Positions 29,596-41,165 of a stretch of DNA of 64,000 nucleotides are shown in pieces (within the stretch, counting starts at the first letter, position 1; each line of letters opens with the position of its first letter). Source of the stretch: Loripinus fragilis (Eukaryota > Mollusca > Bivalvia > Lucinida > Lucinidae); NCBI GenBank assembly GCA_964019695.1, contig OZ026525.1, positions 62,962,253-63,026,252 of the forward strand, given 5' to 3'. Below the pieces are notes generated by a model. The model searched no databases and was not told the origin of the DNA. It saw only the letters and a list, made by a program, of their open reading frames with translations. The position numbers and the translations under genes were made by a program.

Positions 29596-30960
29596 TGATT
29601 TTTATGACCTGCCATTTTAAATGGGGGGGGATATAACATCACCCAGTACGTCCCGAGAAATGGTTTCCGGGCAATGTCTTACGAGTTCATTGGTGTATTG
29701 GATTCATATTTCTTACACAGGTATATAATCAACTAGAGCAGAAGTCGATGGTACACCATCGCAAATACCCACTTTTTGACCTTAACCTTTACCTTGGGGT
29801 CAAGGTCACACTAAATGTAGCTCAGTACCTTCTACATAATATGACCTATGCATCTGTAAAGTTTGAAGTTGCTATGTCCAATGGTTAAGGAGAAGAAGCA
29901 TTTACAAAAAATACACACCAAATGTTGTCCAGTGCCCTCCAAATCATATGACCTTTGCACCTGCAAAATTTGAAATTGCTACGTCCAACAGTTTAGGAGA
30001 AGATGCATGTACAAGAAAGTACATTATTTGACCTTGACCTTCAGGTCAAGGTCACACTAAATGTTGCCCAGTGCCCTCTAAATCATGTGACCTATGCACA
30101 TACAGAGTTTGAAGTTACTACATCAAAAGCTTTAGGAGGAGAAGCATTTACAAGAAAATTCAATATTTGACCTTGGGGTCAAGGTCACACGAAATGTGAC
30201 CCTCTACATCATGTGACCTATCCAGCTACAAAGTTTGAAGTTGCTATGTCTAACCGTTTAGGAGGAGATACATTTACAAGAAAATACATTATTTGATCTT
30301 TGACCTTGACCTTAGAGTCAAGGTCACACCAAATGTTTCCCAGTATCCTCTACATCATGTGACCTATTCAGCTACAAAGTTTGAAGTTGCTACGTTAAAA
30401 GGTTTAGGAGGAGATGCAATTACAAGAAAGTTCAATATTTGACCTTGACCTTGGGGTCAAGGTCACACAAAATGTTGCCCAGTACCCTCTACATCATGTG
30501 ACCTATTCAGCTACAAAGTTTGAAGTTGCTATGTCTAACCGTTAAGGAGGAGATACATTTACAAGAAAATACATTCCTTGACCTGAAGGTCAAGGTCACA
30601 CGAAATGTTGCCCAGTACCCTCTACATCATGTGACCTATTCAGCTACAAAGTTTGAAGTTGCTACCTCTAATGGTTTAGGAGGAGATACATTTACAAGAA
30701 ACGTGACGGACGGACACACGCACAGACAGACGGACGACAGACCGACTTTGACATGAAATTAATATACCCTTTTTTTCTAAAGAAAAAAGCGGGTATAATA
30801 AATACAGGTCAAGTTCGATTAAGGATAAAATCCACCAATTTCTATCAGAGTTATGGCCCTTGATCTCCATAAGAAAATTGGTTTCCGTGCGATATCTTTT
30901 GAATACATTGGTGTATTGGATTTATATTTCATACACATAGGCTGGGGCCCAGGGTGAAAA
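29596..30960 (+). mobile_element. ATGCCCCCGCC-type element split by a nested insert (unit II)
   Basis: The element runs 29596 to about 29734 (ending ACAGGTATATAATCA) and resumes near 30791 (AATACAGGTCAAGTTCGATT). In unit I the same sequence is continuous at 21238-21262. The intervening ~1.05 kb is a separate insertion made of tandem repeats. Confidence 0.7.
29735..30790 (+). repeat. ~125-139-bp tandem repeat insert with TCAAGGTCA motifs
   Basis: About seven diverged units with CAAAGTTTGAAGTTGCTA, GGTTTAGGAGGAGATxCATT and GCCCAGTACCCTCTACATCA. TCAAGGTCA occurs at 29800, 30046, 30179, 30318, 30457 and 30590, most facing an upstream TGACCTTGACC. It ends with a GxCGGACGGAC-type simple stretch and TATACCC...GGGTATA. 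Confidence 0.85.
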
Positions 30961-31109
30961 ATTTCAAAAATGGTTACCCCGAAAGTAGCAAGGATTGTTA
31001 TAGTATAAATTTGTAGAAGCATATATGGTGCATACGAAACCGCTGTATAGCAAGCTTCTCGAAATTGCATAACGCCACTAGAGCTAATAAAGTATGGTAG
31101 CCCATGTGC

Positions 31110-33450
31110 GTCATATGTATGCATGCGTTTAATACAAACGCTATTATCTCAGCAACGCGTTATCAATTTGAAATCAAACTGCCTTTCAGGAATGACAATG
31201 TCTTTGTTTTAAACGTTTTGAGTATTAGTTTCAATTTCAAAGAGCTGTTGCTTTAGCATTACGCATGCAATGGTGTGTACCATATGTAACCAGATAAAAC
31301 GTAATGTTTCGTTTTCTCCCATCTGTATATGCCACGACTCAATTTGATCATTTTCACACAAACACATAACTGTCCATAAATTACATGGCTACCTGCTTGG
31401 GTAAGATTTGATATCCAATATGGCTGCCGTCGCACTAAGGTATATAAACGTATTTTTGGGGATCATTCCCTATCCTACTAACAGGTCACGTTTAAAATGC
31501 TTGCGTATGTAGTGGGACGTCCGTGTGCCTTTTTCACAGCACAAAATGTATTGTCACGTAAGAATGGACACTCTAAGATGGCCTTAAATATGAGCACATA
31601 GTCTGTCAAATAGATTCGCTTTATTTAATGCATTGTTTTGGCGGACCAGAAGGGGAGATATTCAAAAAACACATCACAATGTTAAGTACATACCAAACGA
31701 TTACTTACTTTTTTCTAAGTATGCGATACAAGCCTACATGTAAATAAAGTTGATATAGGATGGCACCATTGTGTTTCATTACATAGCTATTGGGCCAAAA
31801 GCGTGAGAATCTTGTGACATTTATAATCGGTTGACCGATTTCAAAAATCAACACACGTGGAGGGCAGTGTTGGTGGCTTATCTGTTGGTCTTCTGTTTGC
31901 CCTGTCACACTATACATCAATTAAATGTTTTATACATGTAGTCTCTAATTCATTTTTAAGGATATATTAAATGTTATAATGTAGAATGCCAATGTATTTA
32001 GTGTATAAAAATGTTTAACAATCACAATAAATCGTTCAAATGACCCAATGTTATTATGTACAATAGCACATTTCTATAAAAATAGAGGTTTGTGGCCAAT
32101 TTATTTATGAATTTTGTTATTTCCATTCTTTTGAAATTAGTATTAACTGTGGTTAAGGATGTATTTTGTGATGTCAATTGTGTGAAATGTAAAAAGTGTA
32201 AGGTAGTATGCTTCATTTCAGTCACGTGACACAATAAAGTCTTCAAAGCGAATCTAAAGACAAAAAAAATGAATGCTTATTTTCAACACCTTCTATATTA
32301 TAAATCTGAAAGAAAAGACTTAAAACAGTAACAACGATGATTGTTAGATACAACATTATAATTATCTTCCTAAAAACTGGTCAGAAATTTTTATTCGTAA
32401 TTACAGACGGTTGCCTAGCAACAATACAACATGGACTAAATTGTCATACCTGGTATAATAAAACAATCACCATGGCAATTAGACGTTCCATACTTGCATA
32501 CTGTTATGGCATTACCTGAACGACATACTGATGTATCCATATATGGATTTATTGAAATTTCTTCCAATACCAAAGTGTATTAAAATCATCGTTTTATACT
32601 TTAAAAAATCAAAACAAGGGAAAAACAATTAGAAGTTTCAGAACTTCCACAGCAGCACTTGGATGCACAATATTAACTTTTCATACATATTTTACTTTAA
32701 TAGTATACATACCTGAATGTCTATAGTATAGTTTGAAGTACATATATTACTTGTTCACATCTAAAACGTCATATCTGGCTCTCAAACACATTTAATTAAT
32801 TTTATTTTATGAAGTATGCAGTTTTGTAAGCTTGAGGTCTTTAATTTTGCATACTTGTATGTTTTACATGTATTATCAAAACATTTTGAAAGGTAGAAAA
32901 TTGTTTAAAGATGCCAAATCATAGACACAAGTCCATTAAAGTCAAATACAAAACTAAAAATGAATAAAATAGTCAAAAAGGGACAAAACAACTGAAAATG
33001 AAAGAAAAAGTAGTAAAAAAGAAAAGAAAAACAAATAGGAAAAGAAAAAGACAAAGACAAACAAATAGATAAAACACAATTAAAAACTATGGTGGGGATA
33101 TATAATGCAGCTGAAACTGGCGCCATGAAACTGGTTTAAGCCCTCCAGTAAAATATTTTATGGACTGTTCGAAGGCAGTACTTCTTTTGTGGATCATTTG
33201 TGTTATTTATGTCTTGTGCTTGTCATGCTTTCGCGTCTGTTCATTGCTGCCTTGTGATCACCTGCTGGGAAAGGACTGACCTCTTGGCTCCTGTTTGTGA
33301 CGTTTAATTGTGTTTTTGCCATTTTCCCATGTGGTATCCTAGGTCAGGTGTAGTACTTTATTGTATCGATTCCTGATATTTGCCGCCTTTCTCTCACTTT
33401 CATTGTTGCAGATTACGACATCAGTAGTCCAAAAATTTGTATACCTATTA
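31110..33450. other. Unassigned intergenic sequence
   Basis: No gene or repeat family was recognised on either strand; ORFs here are short and without familiar motifs. 32930-33080 is strongly purine-rich on + (AAAG/AAAC runs). It is part of the material separating parts of unit II, so it is probably one or more degraded insertions. Confidence 0.4.
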
Positions 33451-33451
33451 T

Positions 33452-34712
33452 TATCCCCCGACGAAGTCGGAGGGATATAGTTTTGGCGTCGTCCGTGCGT
33501 CCGTCCGTCCATTCCGTCCGTCCGTCCGTCAGTCCGGAACCATATCTCAGTACCTATCGGTCAGATTTGATTCATTCTTGGTACAAATGATAAGTACCAT
33601 GGACTCTCAAACATCCAATAAGTTTGGTCAAAATCAACCCCTTAACACTTGAGTTATTGCCCTTGTTTTAGTATAGGCAATTATAAGGCAAAACCTATAT
33701 TAGCTTTTTTGTGTGATGATCTTCACATTTTATCAAAGCTATTATATTTAACAACTTCTCACTATTAGACCATGATTGCCAAGTGCCTGTAGATAAGCAT
33801 GGCAGTGTCAAAGTTTTACCCCACCCCCTTTGACCCCACCTAAGGGGTCAAAGGTCAAATATTTAAATTTCGCAATAACTAAAGCAATTGTTACTATTTT
33901 TTGCTGAAATTTTGCATACAGGCAGAGCAGCAATAGATATGAAACATATCAAACGGGATTTCAGTTTGAAGGCCTGGGTCCGAGCCTGTTGGGTGGACTT
34001 AGGGGGTGGGGCCGAGGTCAAAATTAAACTTTTTCAGAATATGGTCATGTTGCATATCAAATTAAAGCTGAAGACGCTGGCAGCAACATGGTAGCAAATA
34101 TTTTGCCCACAGACACACCCTCGACCCAGGGGGTGGGGTCAAAAGGTCAAACTATATCTTTTTCTGAAAGTAGTCATGTTGCATATCAAATTAAAGCTGA
34201 CAACGCTGGCAGCAACATGGTAGCAAATATTTTGCCCACAGACACACCCTCGACCCAGGGGGTAGGGTCAAAAGGTCAAACTATATCTTTTCTGAAAGTA
34301 GTCATGTTGCATATCAAATTAAAGGGAATTGATCACAGAGCACCATGAAAGCAAATATGCTGTCATTACACACACCAACGACCCCGTGGGGTGGGGTCAA
34401 AAGGTCATTTTCTTTTTCTTTTCTAAAAGTGGTCATGTTGCATATCAAATGAAAGTGGAAGAAGTGTAGACCTACGTGCAAGGTAACACTTTGAATTTAC
34501 ACACACCCTTGACCCCTGGGGTTGGGTTTAAAGGTCAGATATTGAAATTGTGCAGATGTAAGTATATTTTTTATTAAACTAAGCACTAAAGCATACTTGA
34601 CAGGTGTTTGTTATGATCTGAACGATACTGAAGGTGAACTAAGACTTAGATAAATGGGATTTATGTTTTGTGATTTACATGTTTCTCTCAAATAACCTTT
34701 CGTCGGGGGATA
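33452..34712. mobile_element. ATCCCCCGACGAAG element (1.26 kb)
   Basis: The left end TATCCCCCGACGAAGTCGG is mirrored by the right end CCTTTCGTCGGGGGATA. After the left end comes a CGTCCGTC microsatellite, and the interior has four ~124-132-bp repeats with GTCATGTTGCATATCAAATT (34045, 34169, 34301, 34433). Non-coding; the style is common in molluscan genomes (recalled, not checked). Confidence 0.8.
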
Positions 34713-35640
34713 TAAATTCGTCGAATTTGTCTTGTACCTTTAATTTCTGTTTTCTGTTCATGAAATCTTCCATCACCGCCCGGTTATGACTCGTGGACGA
34801 CTGGAAAGAATTAGTTTTTTTTTTGTAAAAATAGACTTCAATCAATTTATACGAGTATAGTTAGCTGTGTTTATAACCTGAAAACAACACATTCTTTTCA
34901 GTGATTTGTAATTTGGTGTGTGCATTGTTTACGTCTGTTCAGTGCTAACTTGCAGCATAATTACCTCGTTAGAAAATGTTAGTTATATTGTTTCTTAACC
35001 ATGTTTATTTGGATATAGTTTCTTATCCTCTTGTAACCTTGTGTAGGATGATTGTCACGCTGTTGTACTCCTCTGTTTCTTTTTTCATTTTTTTGTTGAT
35101 GGGGTACCCATGTTTGTTTTTGCCACACGGGTTAACGAATGAGTATATTATTTCAATTTTTATTTTTTAGTGTTACAAGCCTATTTGCCTCTCGGCTAAT
35201 AAAAAAATAATTGATATATACCTTTTGGTCATGGAGATTACTTAACAAATCGAAACGAACAAACACAAACTTTGAATAGCATAGACAGTCTGTGTTTTCA
35301 AGCTAGATTTTAAACGTAAGACATATCAAAATATGTTCCCCCCTCCTCATAACATACAATGGTATATATGGGGCAGAATAGATACCTTTTACAATCCCAT
35401 TTGCTATGATAACATTTTTAACAACGCGTTTAAATCATTATTACGATTTTTAAAGGAAAACGGCTTCCCATACAAATGTCGCTTATATGGCAATTCGCAA
35501 TTCGCAACGAATTGCTATACAGTGGTTTTGTATTACCGAATGTTCAAATATTTTTTGTGCAAAAAATCAGCTTTGCTACTTTCGGGGTAAGCATCGATGA
35601 CTTTTTTACGAGATACGCTGGTCTGGGCTACAGCCTAACA
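34713..35640. other. Unassigned intergenic sequence
   Basis: AT-rich, without recognisable coding or repeat structure apart from short T-runs. An 85-codon open stretch at 35333-35590 has no familiar motif. Confidence 0.4.
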
Positions 35641-36385
35641 GGTATATAATCAAGTTTGATTAAGGATAAAATCAATGATTATTATTGTTATGGCCCTTGA
35701 TCTCAAAATTGGTTTCCACTATATATCTTAAGAATGAATTGACGGCATTTGATAAAACTTTGCATATGCATTGCTATTTATAAGATCTAGATTGGGATTG
35801 TTAGGCAACAGTATGCGCCAATCTGTTGTGGCCTTATGACCCTTAAAATTTATTGATGTTCGAAATTCGTTAATTCCAGTTTCCACAAACAAATTGATAG
35901 AATTTGACAATATTTTGCATATGCATCGATATTGACAAGATCTGGGTTCAGATGGTTATGTGTTGATGTGTGCAAATTTTTAAGAGTTAGGCCCTTGACT
36001 AATGTAAGAAGTTCATTTTTCTCCTCAATATCTTAAGAATGAATGGATGGAATTTTACCAAAGTCATGTGCATTGATTTTGATGAGATATTAGTTGGGAT
36101 TATTTTGCATAAAATTGCACAAATCTATAACAGAGTTATTGCCCTTGACTTAAGGAAGCATTTTGTTTTCACACAATTTCTTAAGAATGAATGGATAGAA
36201 TTAAACAAGATTTTGTATACACTTAGATATTGACAAGATCTAGGTTGGGATTGCTTTGACAAACTGTAATAAATGTCAGCATATTAACACATTGCAATAC
36301 CAGCCTAGATTTTGTCAATATTAGTGAATCAGTCATATCTGACAGACTTTTTCTCTTCTATAATGGCTGCGGGCGGGGGCATCTG
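35640..36385 (+). mobile_element. ATGCCCCCGCC-family element, right part
   Basis: Units with CTTAAGAATGAATxGATxG and AAGATCTAGxTTGGGATTG recur every ~150 bp, ending GGGCGGGGGCATCTGTGTCA. Matches 21590-21900 of unit I. Confidence 0.65.
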
Positions 36386-37423
36386 TGTCACACGGATACA
36401 TTTCTAGTTTGTCTCTCCTTCCCCCCTGGTTCAATTTTGAATACATTTCACACACAACCTCATTAAGACCATGGACAAAGTGAAGGTTTCAGACACCCTG
36501 CTTCAAGTTCAAGGTGGTAGCCTGGGGTCAAAGGTCACAAGTCAAGGTTGTAGCCGGGTCACATGTACAGAATTTGTGTCTGCTCCATATCTTCTGAATC
36601 CCTGTTAAAATATTTCGCCTAAATATCCACTTCATTGAGACAATGTGCAGAGCAAAGATTTCACACACCCGACTTCAAGATCATAGACATAGATTATAGG
36701 GCACAAGTTAAAAAGTTGTGTCAGCTCTACATCTTGCAAACCCTTTGTAAAATTCTGAAAATATTTCACACAAATGTCAAACCAACCCTTAAAGCACCAA
36801 GAAAAAATGCATCTGAAAAATGACGTCTGCAAAAATTGTCTGCTGCAAATTATTGCCCAACATTAATGGCTAATTTAAGTATAGAAGCAAACAGGGTGGA
36901 CTCAGATCTGAGTCCACACTGTTTGTCATAGAGGCTTCTTAAACATTTCAGCAGACAAGAAAAGCAGACGACTTTTGTTGCGATTGGCTCTTTAAGGGTT
37001 AAATGAGTGGATGCAGATGCACAGAGTGAAGGTTGCTGACACCCTGCTTCAAAGCAAAGGTCAATGTTGGGGCTCAAAGGTCACACGTTACATACAGCCT
37101 GCCTTCAGATTTCATGAAACCCTGATCAGATTCTGATTACATTTCACACCTCAATTAGACAACATGCAGAGTGAAAGAATCAAATGTGCTGTTTTCAAAG
37201 GATCATTGACACTTGCTATGGGTAAATGCCTATGGTTTTCAGTAAAAATAAAAGTTTGTCAATCGTCCCTTTCTTCGCCTTGAAGCTACCCTGACCTGAG
37301 TACTTTATGGCTGTGAAATCCGTTTTCGATATTAAATGCTTCAAAAATGTAAAATTTGGGGTAGAACAATCAGTTTTACATTAAGTTATATAGGAATCCG
37401 AAAACATTTTTTAAAATATCATT

Positions 37424-37520
37424 CCCCCCCGTGTGCCAGCAAAAGCTTTTGCCTGCATATGTGTTACCATATTTTACACTTTGTATGGAAGTGGCTTGCT
37501 GGCACACGGGGGGGGGAAAG
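37424..37520. repeat. Hairpin CCCCCCCGTGTGCCAGCAA
   Basis: CCCCCCCGTGTGCCAGCAA at the left pairs with TTGCTGGCACACGGGGGGG at the right, about 58 bases apart. The stem is perfect and unrelated to the other hairpin families seen. It sits between the left end of the 5.7-kb insert and the retroelement. Confidence 0.8.
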
Positions 37521-37709
37521 ATGTTCAGCAGCCCAAAAACCGGGGGCCTAAGCCCATAAAATGCCTTTTATACCAAATAAGAAATCAATGACAGTAATGA
37601 AGTTCTCAAGAACGAACCTCCTAAATTGCTTTGTATTCTGTGCTAGTTTAATATAAAGTACTTTAAGATTAAAAGTAGAATTAGCAAGGTTTTATGCATT
37701 TTTTCATAA

Positions 37710-37895
37710 GAAAAAATTACATTATTGTGTTTAAAACTGAACATTGCTATTAAAGCCCAACATGTGAATGGTTGCTGCAACCAAATAGCAGATGCTTTAA
37801 GTCGCTTTAATTTTCAGAGGTTCTTCCAACTCGCTCCAGAGGCAGACAAGGCTCCTACACCAGTTCCCAGCCATCTGTTGAACATCTTCAATTAA
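37710..37895 (+). pseudogene. RT/RNase H ORF, C-terminal remnant (Ngaro-like)
   Basis: Reads EKITLLCLKLNIAIKAQHVN, then GCCNQIADALSRF and FQLAPEADKAPTPVPSHL, stopping at TAA 37893-37895. The pattern LLCL..NI...A.HV.G..N.IADALSR followed by LAPEAD is characteristic of the C-terminal end of the DIRS/Ngaro reverse transcriptase-RNase H polyprotein. An in-frame stop at 37707 and loss of similarity upstream mark the truncation. The frame overlaps the start of the recombinase ORF, which is usual in these elements. Confidence 0.75.
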
Positions 37896-37921
37896 GGTCC
37901 AATCAGCTGTTAGCTGCCAGT

Positions 37922-38782
37922 GTGACTCCAAATACCCATGCGGTTTACAATAATGCTTTATCAGCATTTGGGTCTTTTCGTCAGAAATACAATTTTTCAG
38001 TAGTTTGGCCAGTACCTGTGCCACATTTAACTTTGTTTATTGCCTATTGTTTTGAGCAGGGTTATTCTCCTGCTACTGTATCCTCATACATGTCTGGAAT
38101 TAGTTTTTATCATAAAATTAGTAGTTTACAAGATTCAACATCAAATTTCGTGGTTAAAAAACTTCTTGAAGGGTTTAAGAGAACGCGTAAAAGGCGTGAT
38201 GTACGTGCACCCATTACAGAGGGTATTCTACAAAAAATTTGCATTACTTTAAATCAGGTCTGTTACAATGAATATGAATATTATCTTTTTAAAGCCGCAT
38301 ATCTACTGGCATATTTTGGACTTCTTCGTATTAGCGAGTTAGTTTTCACCAGCCATTTAATGTCAAATAGACCACTTATGTGTAATGATATCCAGCTCGT
38401 GGAGGGTGACTCTGCAGTCTTGATTACAATAAGAATCTCAAAAACAAACCAGCGTGGTTTACCTTGTACATTGCGTATTCCTGCTACGGACAATCCTTTG
38501 TTTTGTTGTGTGACGGCTGTGCAGAGTTATCTCAAATATAGACCTCATAATGCACCTTATTTTTTAGTCCATAGGGATGGTGCTCCTTTAACACGAGGTC
38601 AATTTTGTAGCGTTCTGGCCAAAACATTACATTTCTTGAGGTTGCCCACAAGTATCTATACCTCTCATTCTTTTCGCATCGGGCGAGCTACTGATTTAGC
38701 ATCAAAAGGAGTCTTAACTTCAAACATACAGAAATTAGGCAGATGGAGTACCAACACTGTTGAGCGGTATATCCGCATGTAA
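37922..38782 (+). CDS. Tyrosine recombinase (Ngaro/DIRS retrotransposon)
   Basis: An uninterrupted frame of 286 codons from a GTG at 37922. The frame stays open upstream beyond 37860, so the real start may lie within or before the RT overlap. The enzyme would integrate the circular DNA intermediate of the element by site-specific recombination. The N-terminal part resembles a SAM-like core-binding domain (YSPATVSSYMSGISF at about residues 48-62). Catalytic candidates are R136 in GLLRISEL, H249 and R252 in SHSFRIG, W275 in GRW and nucleophile Y283 in VERYIR. All are present and the ORF is undamaged, suggesting a recent insertion or retained function. It is followed after 16 bases by the SGNH ORF. 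Confidence 0.88.
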   Translation: MTPNTHAVYNNALSAFGSFRQKYNFSVVWPVPVPHLTLFIAYCFEQGYSPATVSSYMSGISFYHKISSLQDSTSNFVVKKLLEGFKRTRKRRDVRAPITEGILQKICITLNQVCYNEYEYYLFKAAYLLAYFGLLRISELVFTSHLMSNRPLMCNDIQLVEGDSAVLITIRISKTNQRGLPCTLRIPATDNPLFCCVTAVQSYLKYRPHNAPYFLVHRDGAPLTRGQFCSVLAKTLHFLRLPTSIYTSHSFRIGRATDLASKGVLTSNIQKLGRWSTNTVERYIRM

Positions 38783-38798
38783 GGGAATTTTTTATTAA

Positions 38799-39419
38799 AT
38801 GGCTGTTTTAATTCCAGACAATGACATTTGGATTATTGGATCGTCCATCATTACCCATGCGGAGGAAGCAGCATTTGCCAAAAACCAGGGTGATTTGCAA
38901 TTAGAAGGAAGACAAGTCCTCTGGTTTGGAAGCAGAGGAATGCATTGGTACGACCTGCGCCCAAAAGTCCAGTGGGAGATGCTCAATCGTCCTCCGCCGG
39001 TAATGTTGGTCATCCATGTCGGGGGGAATGATTTAGTAAACATAAGTCAAGCAAAAATGATGAAAAAGATAACCAAAGACATAAAGTATATCCATTCAGT
39101 CTTTCCATCATCATACTTGGTATGGTCGGACATTCTACCTCGTAGTAAGTGGCTTGGTTTGAGACCTACAGCCAGAAATATTTTCAATATTGACAAAAAA
39201 AGGAGGAGGATAAACCGCCATGGCCGCCAAGTTGTCCATCAATATGACTTGGGCCGTTCTATTTCACATGAATTAGATGTTGATGTACCCGGTTTCTATA
39301 AAAATGATGGGACACACCTCACAGCGGTTGGCAACAGTATATTTTTATTAGCCCTTCAAGAGGGGATAAAATCATTCTTTAGCAATAGTGGAAAGAACTA
39401 CTATGATGCTAAAGAATAA
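38799..39419 (+). CDS. SGNH/GDSL-type hydrolase encoded by the retrotransposon
   Basis: An intact 206-codon ORF starting ATG 16 bases after the recombinase stop. SGNH-hydrolase blocks are visible: block I WIIGSSI at residues 11-17 (candidate serine S15 or S16), block III HVGGND at 73-78 (Gly and Asn of the oxyanion hole), and block V DGTHLT at 170-175 (Asp170 and His173 of the triad). The canonical GDS is replaced by GSS. SGNH domains are known from Ngaro-group and some CR1-like elements; their role in retrotransposition is unclear and the substrate cannot be told from sequence. Its intact frame next to the recombinase suggests it belongs to the element rather than to the host. Confidence 0.82.
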   Translation: MAVLIPDNDIWIIGSSIITHAEEAAFAKNQGDLQLEGRQVLWFGSRGMHWYDLRPKVQWEMLNRPPPVMLVIHVGGNDLVNISQAKMMKKITKDIKYIHSVFPSSYLVWSDILPRSKWLGLRPTARNIFNIDKKRRRINRHGRQVVHQYDLGRSISHELDVDVPGFYKNDGTHLTAVGNSIFLLALQEGIKSFFSNSGKNYYDAKE

Positions 39420-39454
39420 GCCGCTGAATGGGGTGCAAATTAAAATTTGCTGTG

Positions 39455-40284
39455 GCGGGATTCAGGCGGCAAAACATTGGACGTATTGGTGATCTTTTAA
39501 AATTTCAAATAAAATGTAAGTTCCGAGATGGGACGGACTCTTTCACTGGACCTTATCTGATAGATCTGCTTACAGCAATTAAGGTGTAACCACGAGAGTC
39601 TTTCCCAGATCAACAAAATAACACTACTGTAACACGATTTTGAAATAATTGGATCACACACTAGCTCCCGAATTGGGATTATAAGGGGAGAGTGATGCCC
39701 GTTACAGGTACAGGAGAAAATTGCAATGGCGTGTAAAATTAGAATTTTTTGGCGTATATATTATTCTTGTACCGGTATCCTCGTGTACCCAATTTTGGCC
39801 TGTATATAATATTTGGGTCGTTGTGGTGTCGTTTATAACACATATAATATTGGTGCTTGTTCAGTAATTTATACATTCTCCTGGCATCTAATTTTAAAGT
39901 GTGATATACGTGATGGTATAAATATCTGTTCAAGGTACAGTTCGTGTATGGTTACTTGTTGTCGTAAAAAGATAATGTAAAGTATTAATATCAGGAGATT
40001 TAAGGCAGATAAGGCTTTCATGCATAAAACATCTAAATTATTAAATAGCTTGTGTGAGTATCTAATTCAATTTTCCTTTGGGAAAAGGTAGATCACCATT
40101 ACGTCCAATATAACAGGAATCCCACACAGCGGCCATATTCTAGCCAATTTTATGGTGATACATATATATATATAGTGTTTTTGCTATGAGGTGATTCTAG
40201 TCACTCTATAAATAATCTGGAAGTCAATGTTGTTTATTTTTATGTATGAGGTATAATGCTCCCTATGTCGGCATCCTAAAATAA
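39455..40284 (+). repeat. Split direct repeat B1 of the Ngaro-type element
   Basis: An 830-bp sequence from GCGGGATTCAGGCGG to CCTAAAATAA, repeated exactly 1,711 bases downstream (41166-41995). The only differences noticed are small, such as one base near 39748/41459. Near-identity implies recent replication, since the repeats are copied from one template. A 64-codon minus-strand ORF inside it occurs in both copies and is probably incidental. Confidence 0.9.
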
Positions 40285-41165
40285 TATGGATTATTGACAT
40301 ACGCAATAATCTTGTTTATTTTGGTGCCGACTTGCACTGTTTGTGTCACAATTTGCTGTTTATTATGGCCTTAAACTAGTTTAATTCGGCATAATAAAAC
40401 GACTTCCGTGTTTAGGCGGCCATTGTTGTTTCAAAGCAGTCAGAGTCGCTTGAACGCTTACAGTATGCTACGGTTGCTAAGCGATCATGATCATATTTCC
40501 GTATTATTTAAGCGCTTGCAATCAATATCCGGGCTCTTTCTTAGCAACTTCCGGAGTGAAATCAGTTCGAAATCGAAATTTATTATCTTCCCGCCCACCC
40601 ACCCATACTTGACTAAATACTCCAGTGTTTTGTTTTGTATGGGTTACACACAGGCCTCTCTGACTGCTTTGAAGGTCCATAGAACTGTGAGCTGAGATTC
40701 TGGGCTAGATTTTTTGTTTCAGGTGTTTTATCTGCTGATATACTTGGTGATGGTAAATTTCCACAGCTTCTACAAGTGTGAACACAAAGAAACTGAGTTA
40801 CAGACCAATACCTGGACAATGTGGAAAGACTTGTTTCGATTCAGGCTTTTTTATTTGCTTCAGAATGTGTCAAGGCATAAAACCCATTCAACACTGGTTT
40901 GTGTGTGTATTAATAATGTTATTTCATCAATTTCTCAATAGATTGAGTAGAAAGCTGGTTATGCTTTGACATATTCTCAAGTGAATTGGGGACAGCAGTA
41001 AGAGTAACAACAAGCAATAATTTGAATTTTTTAATTTATACAAATATGAATCCGAAGTTCAGCCTCGCAGATGGAACATTTATTTATGAGCAAAATTGCT
41101 GGACTGAATTACAATTCCATACAGAGGCAACATAATTCTAAGGCTTTGTCGCTGCATGGGATACA
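40285..41165 (+). other. Putative A2 segment between the split repeats
   Basis: 881 bp lying between the two B repeats. In Ngaro architecture this is the A2 copy, matching the lost left-end A1. It contains a 95-codon open stretch at 40408-40695 with no recognised domain. No second copy was found in the window, as expected from the 5' truncation. Confidence 0.55.

Noticed and set aside
34088..34348. Repeated ANILPTDTPSTQGVGSKGQT-like peptide as a tandem-repeat protein
   Set aside because: The repeats belong to the non-coding ATCCCCCGACGAAG element and the frame closes quickly.
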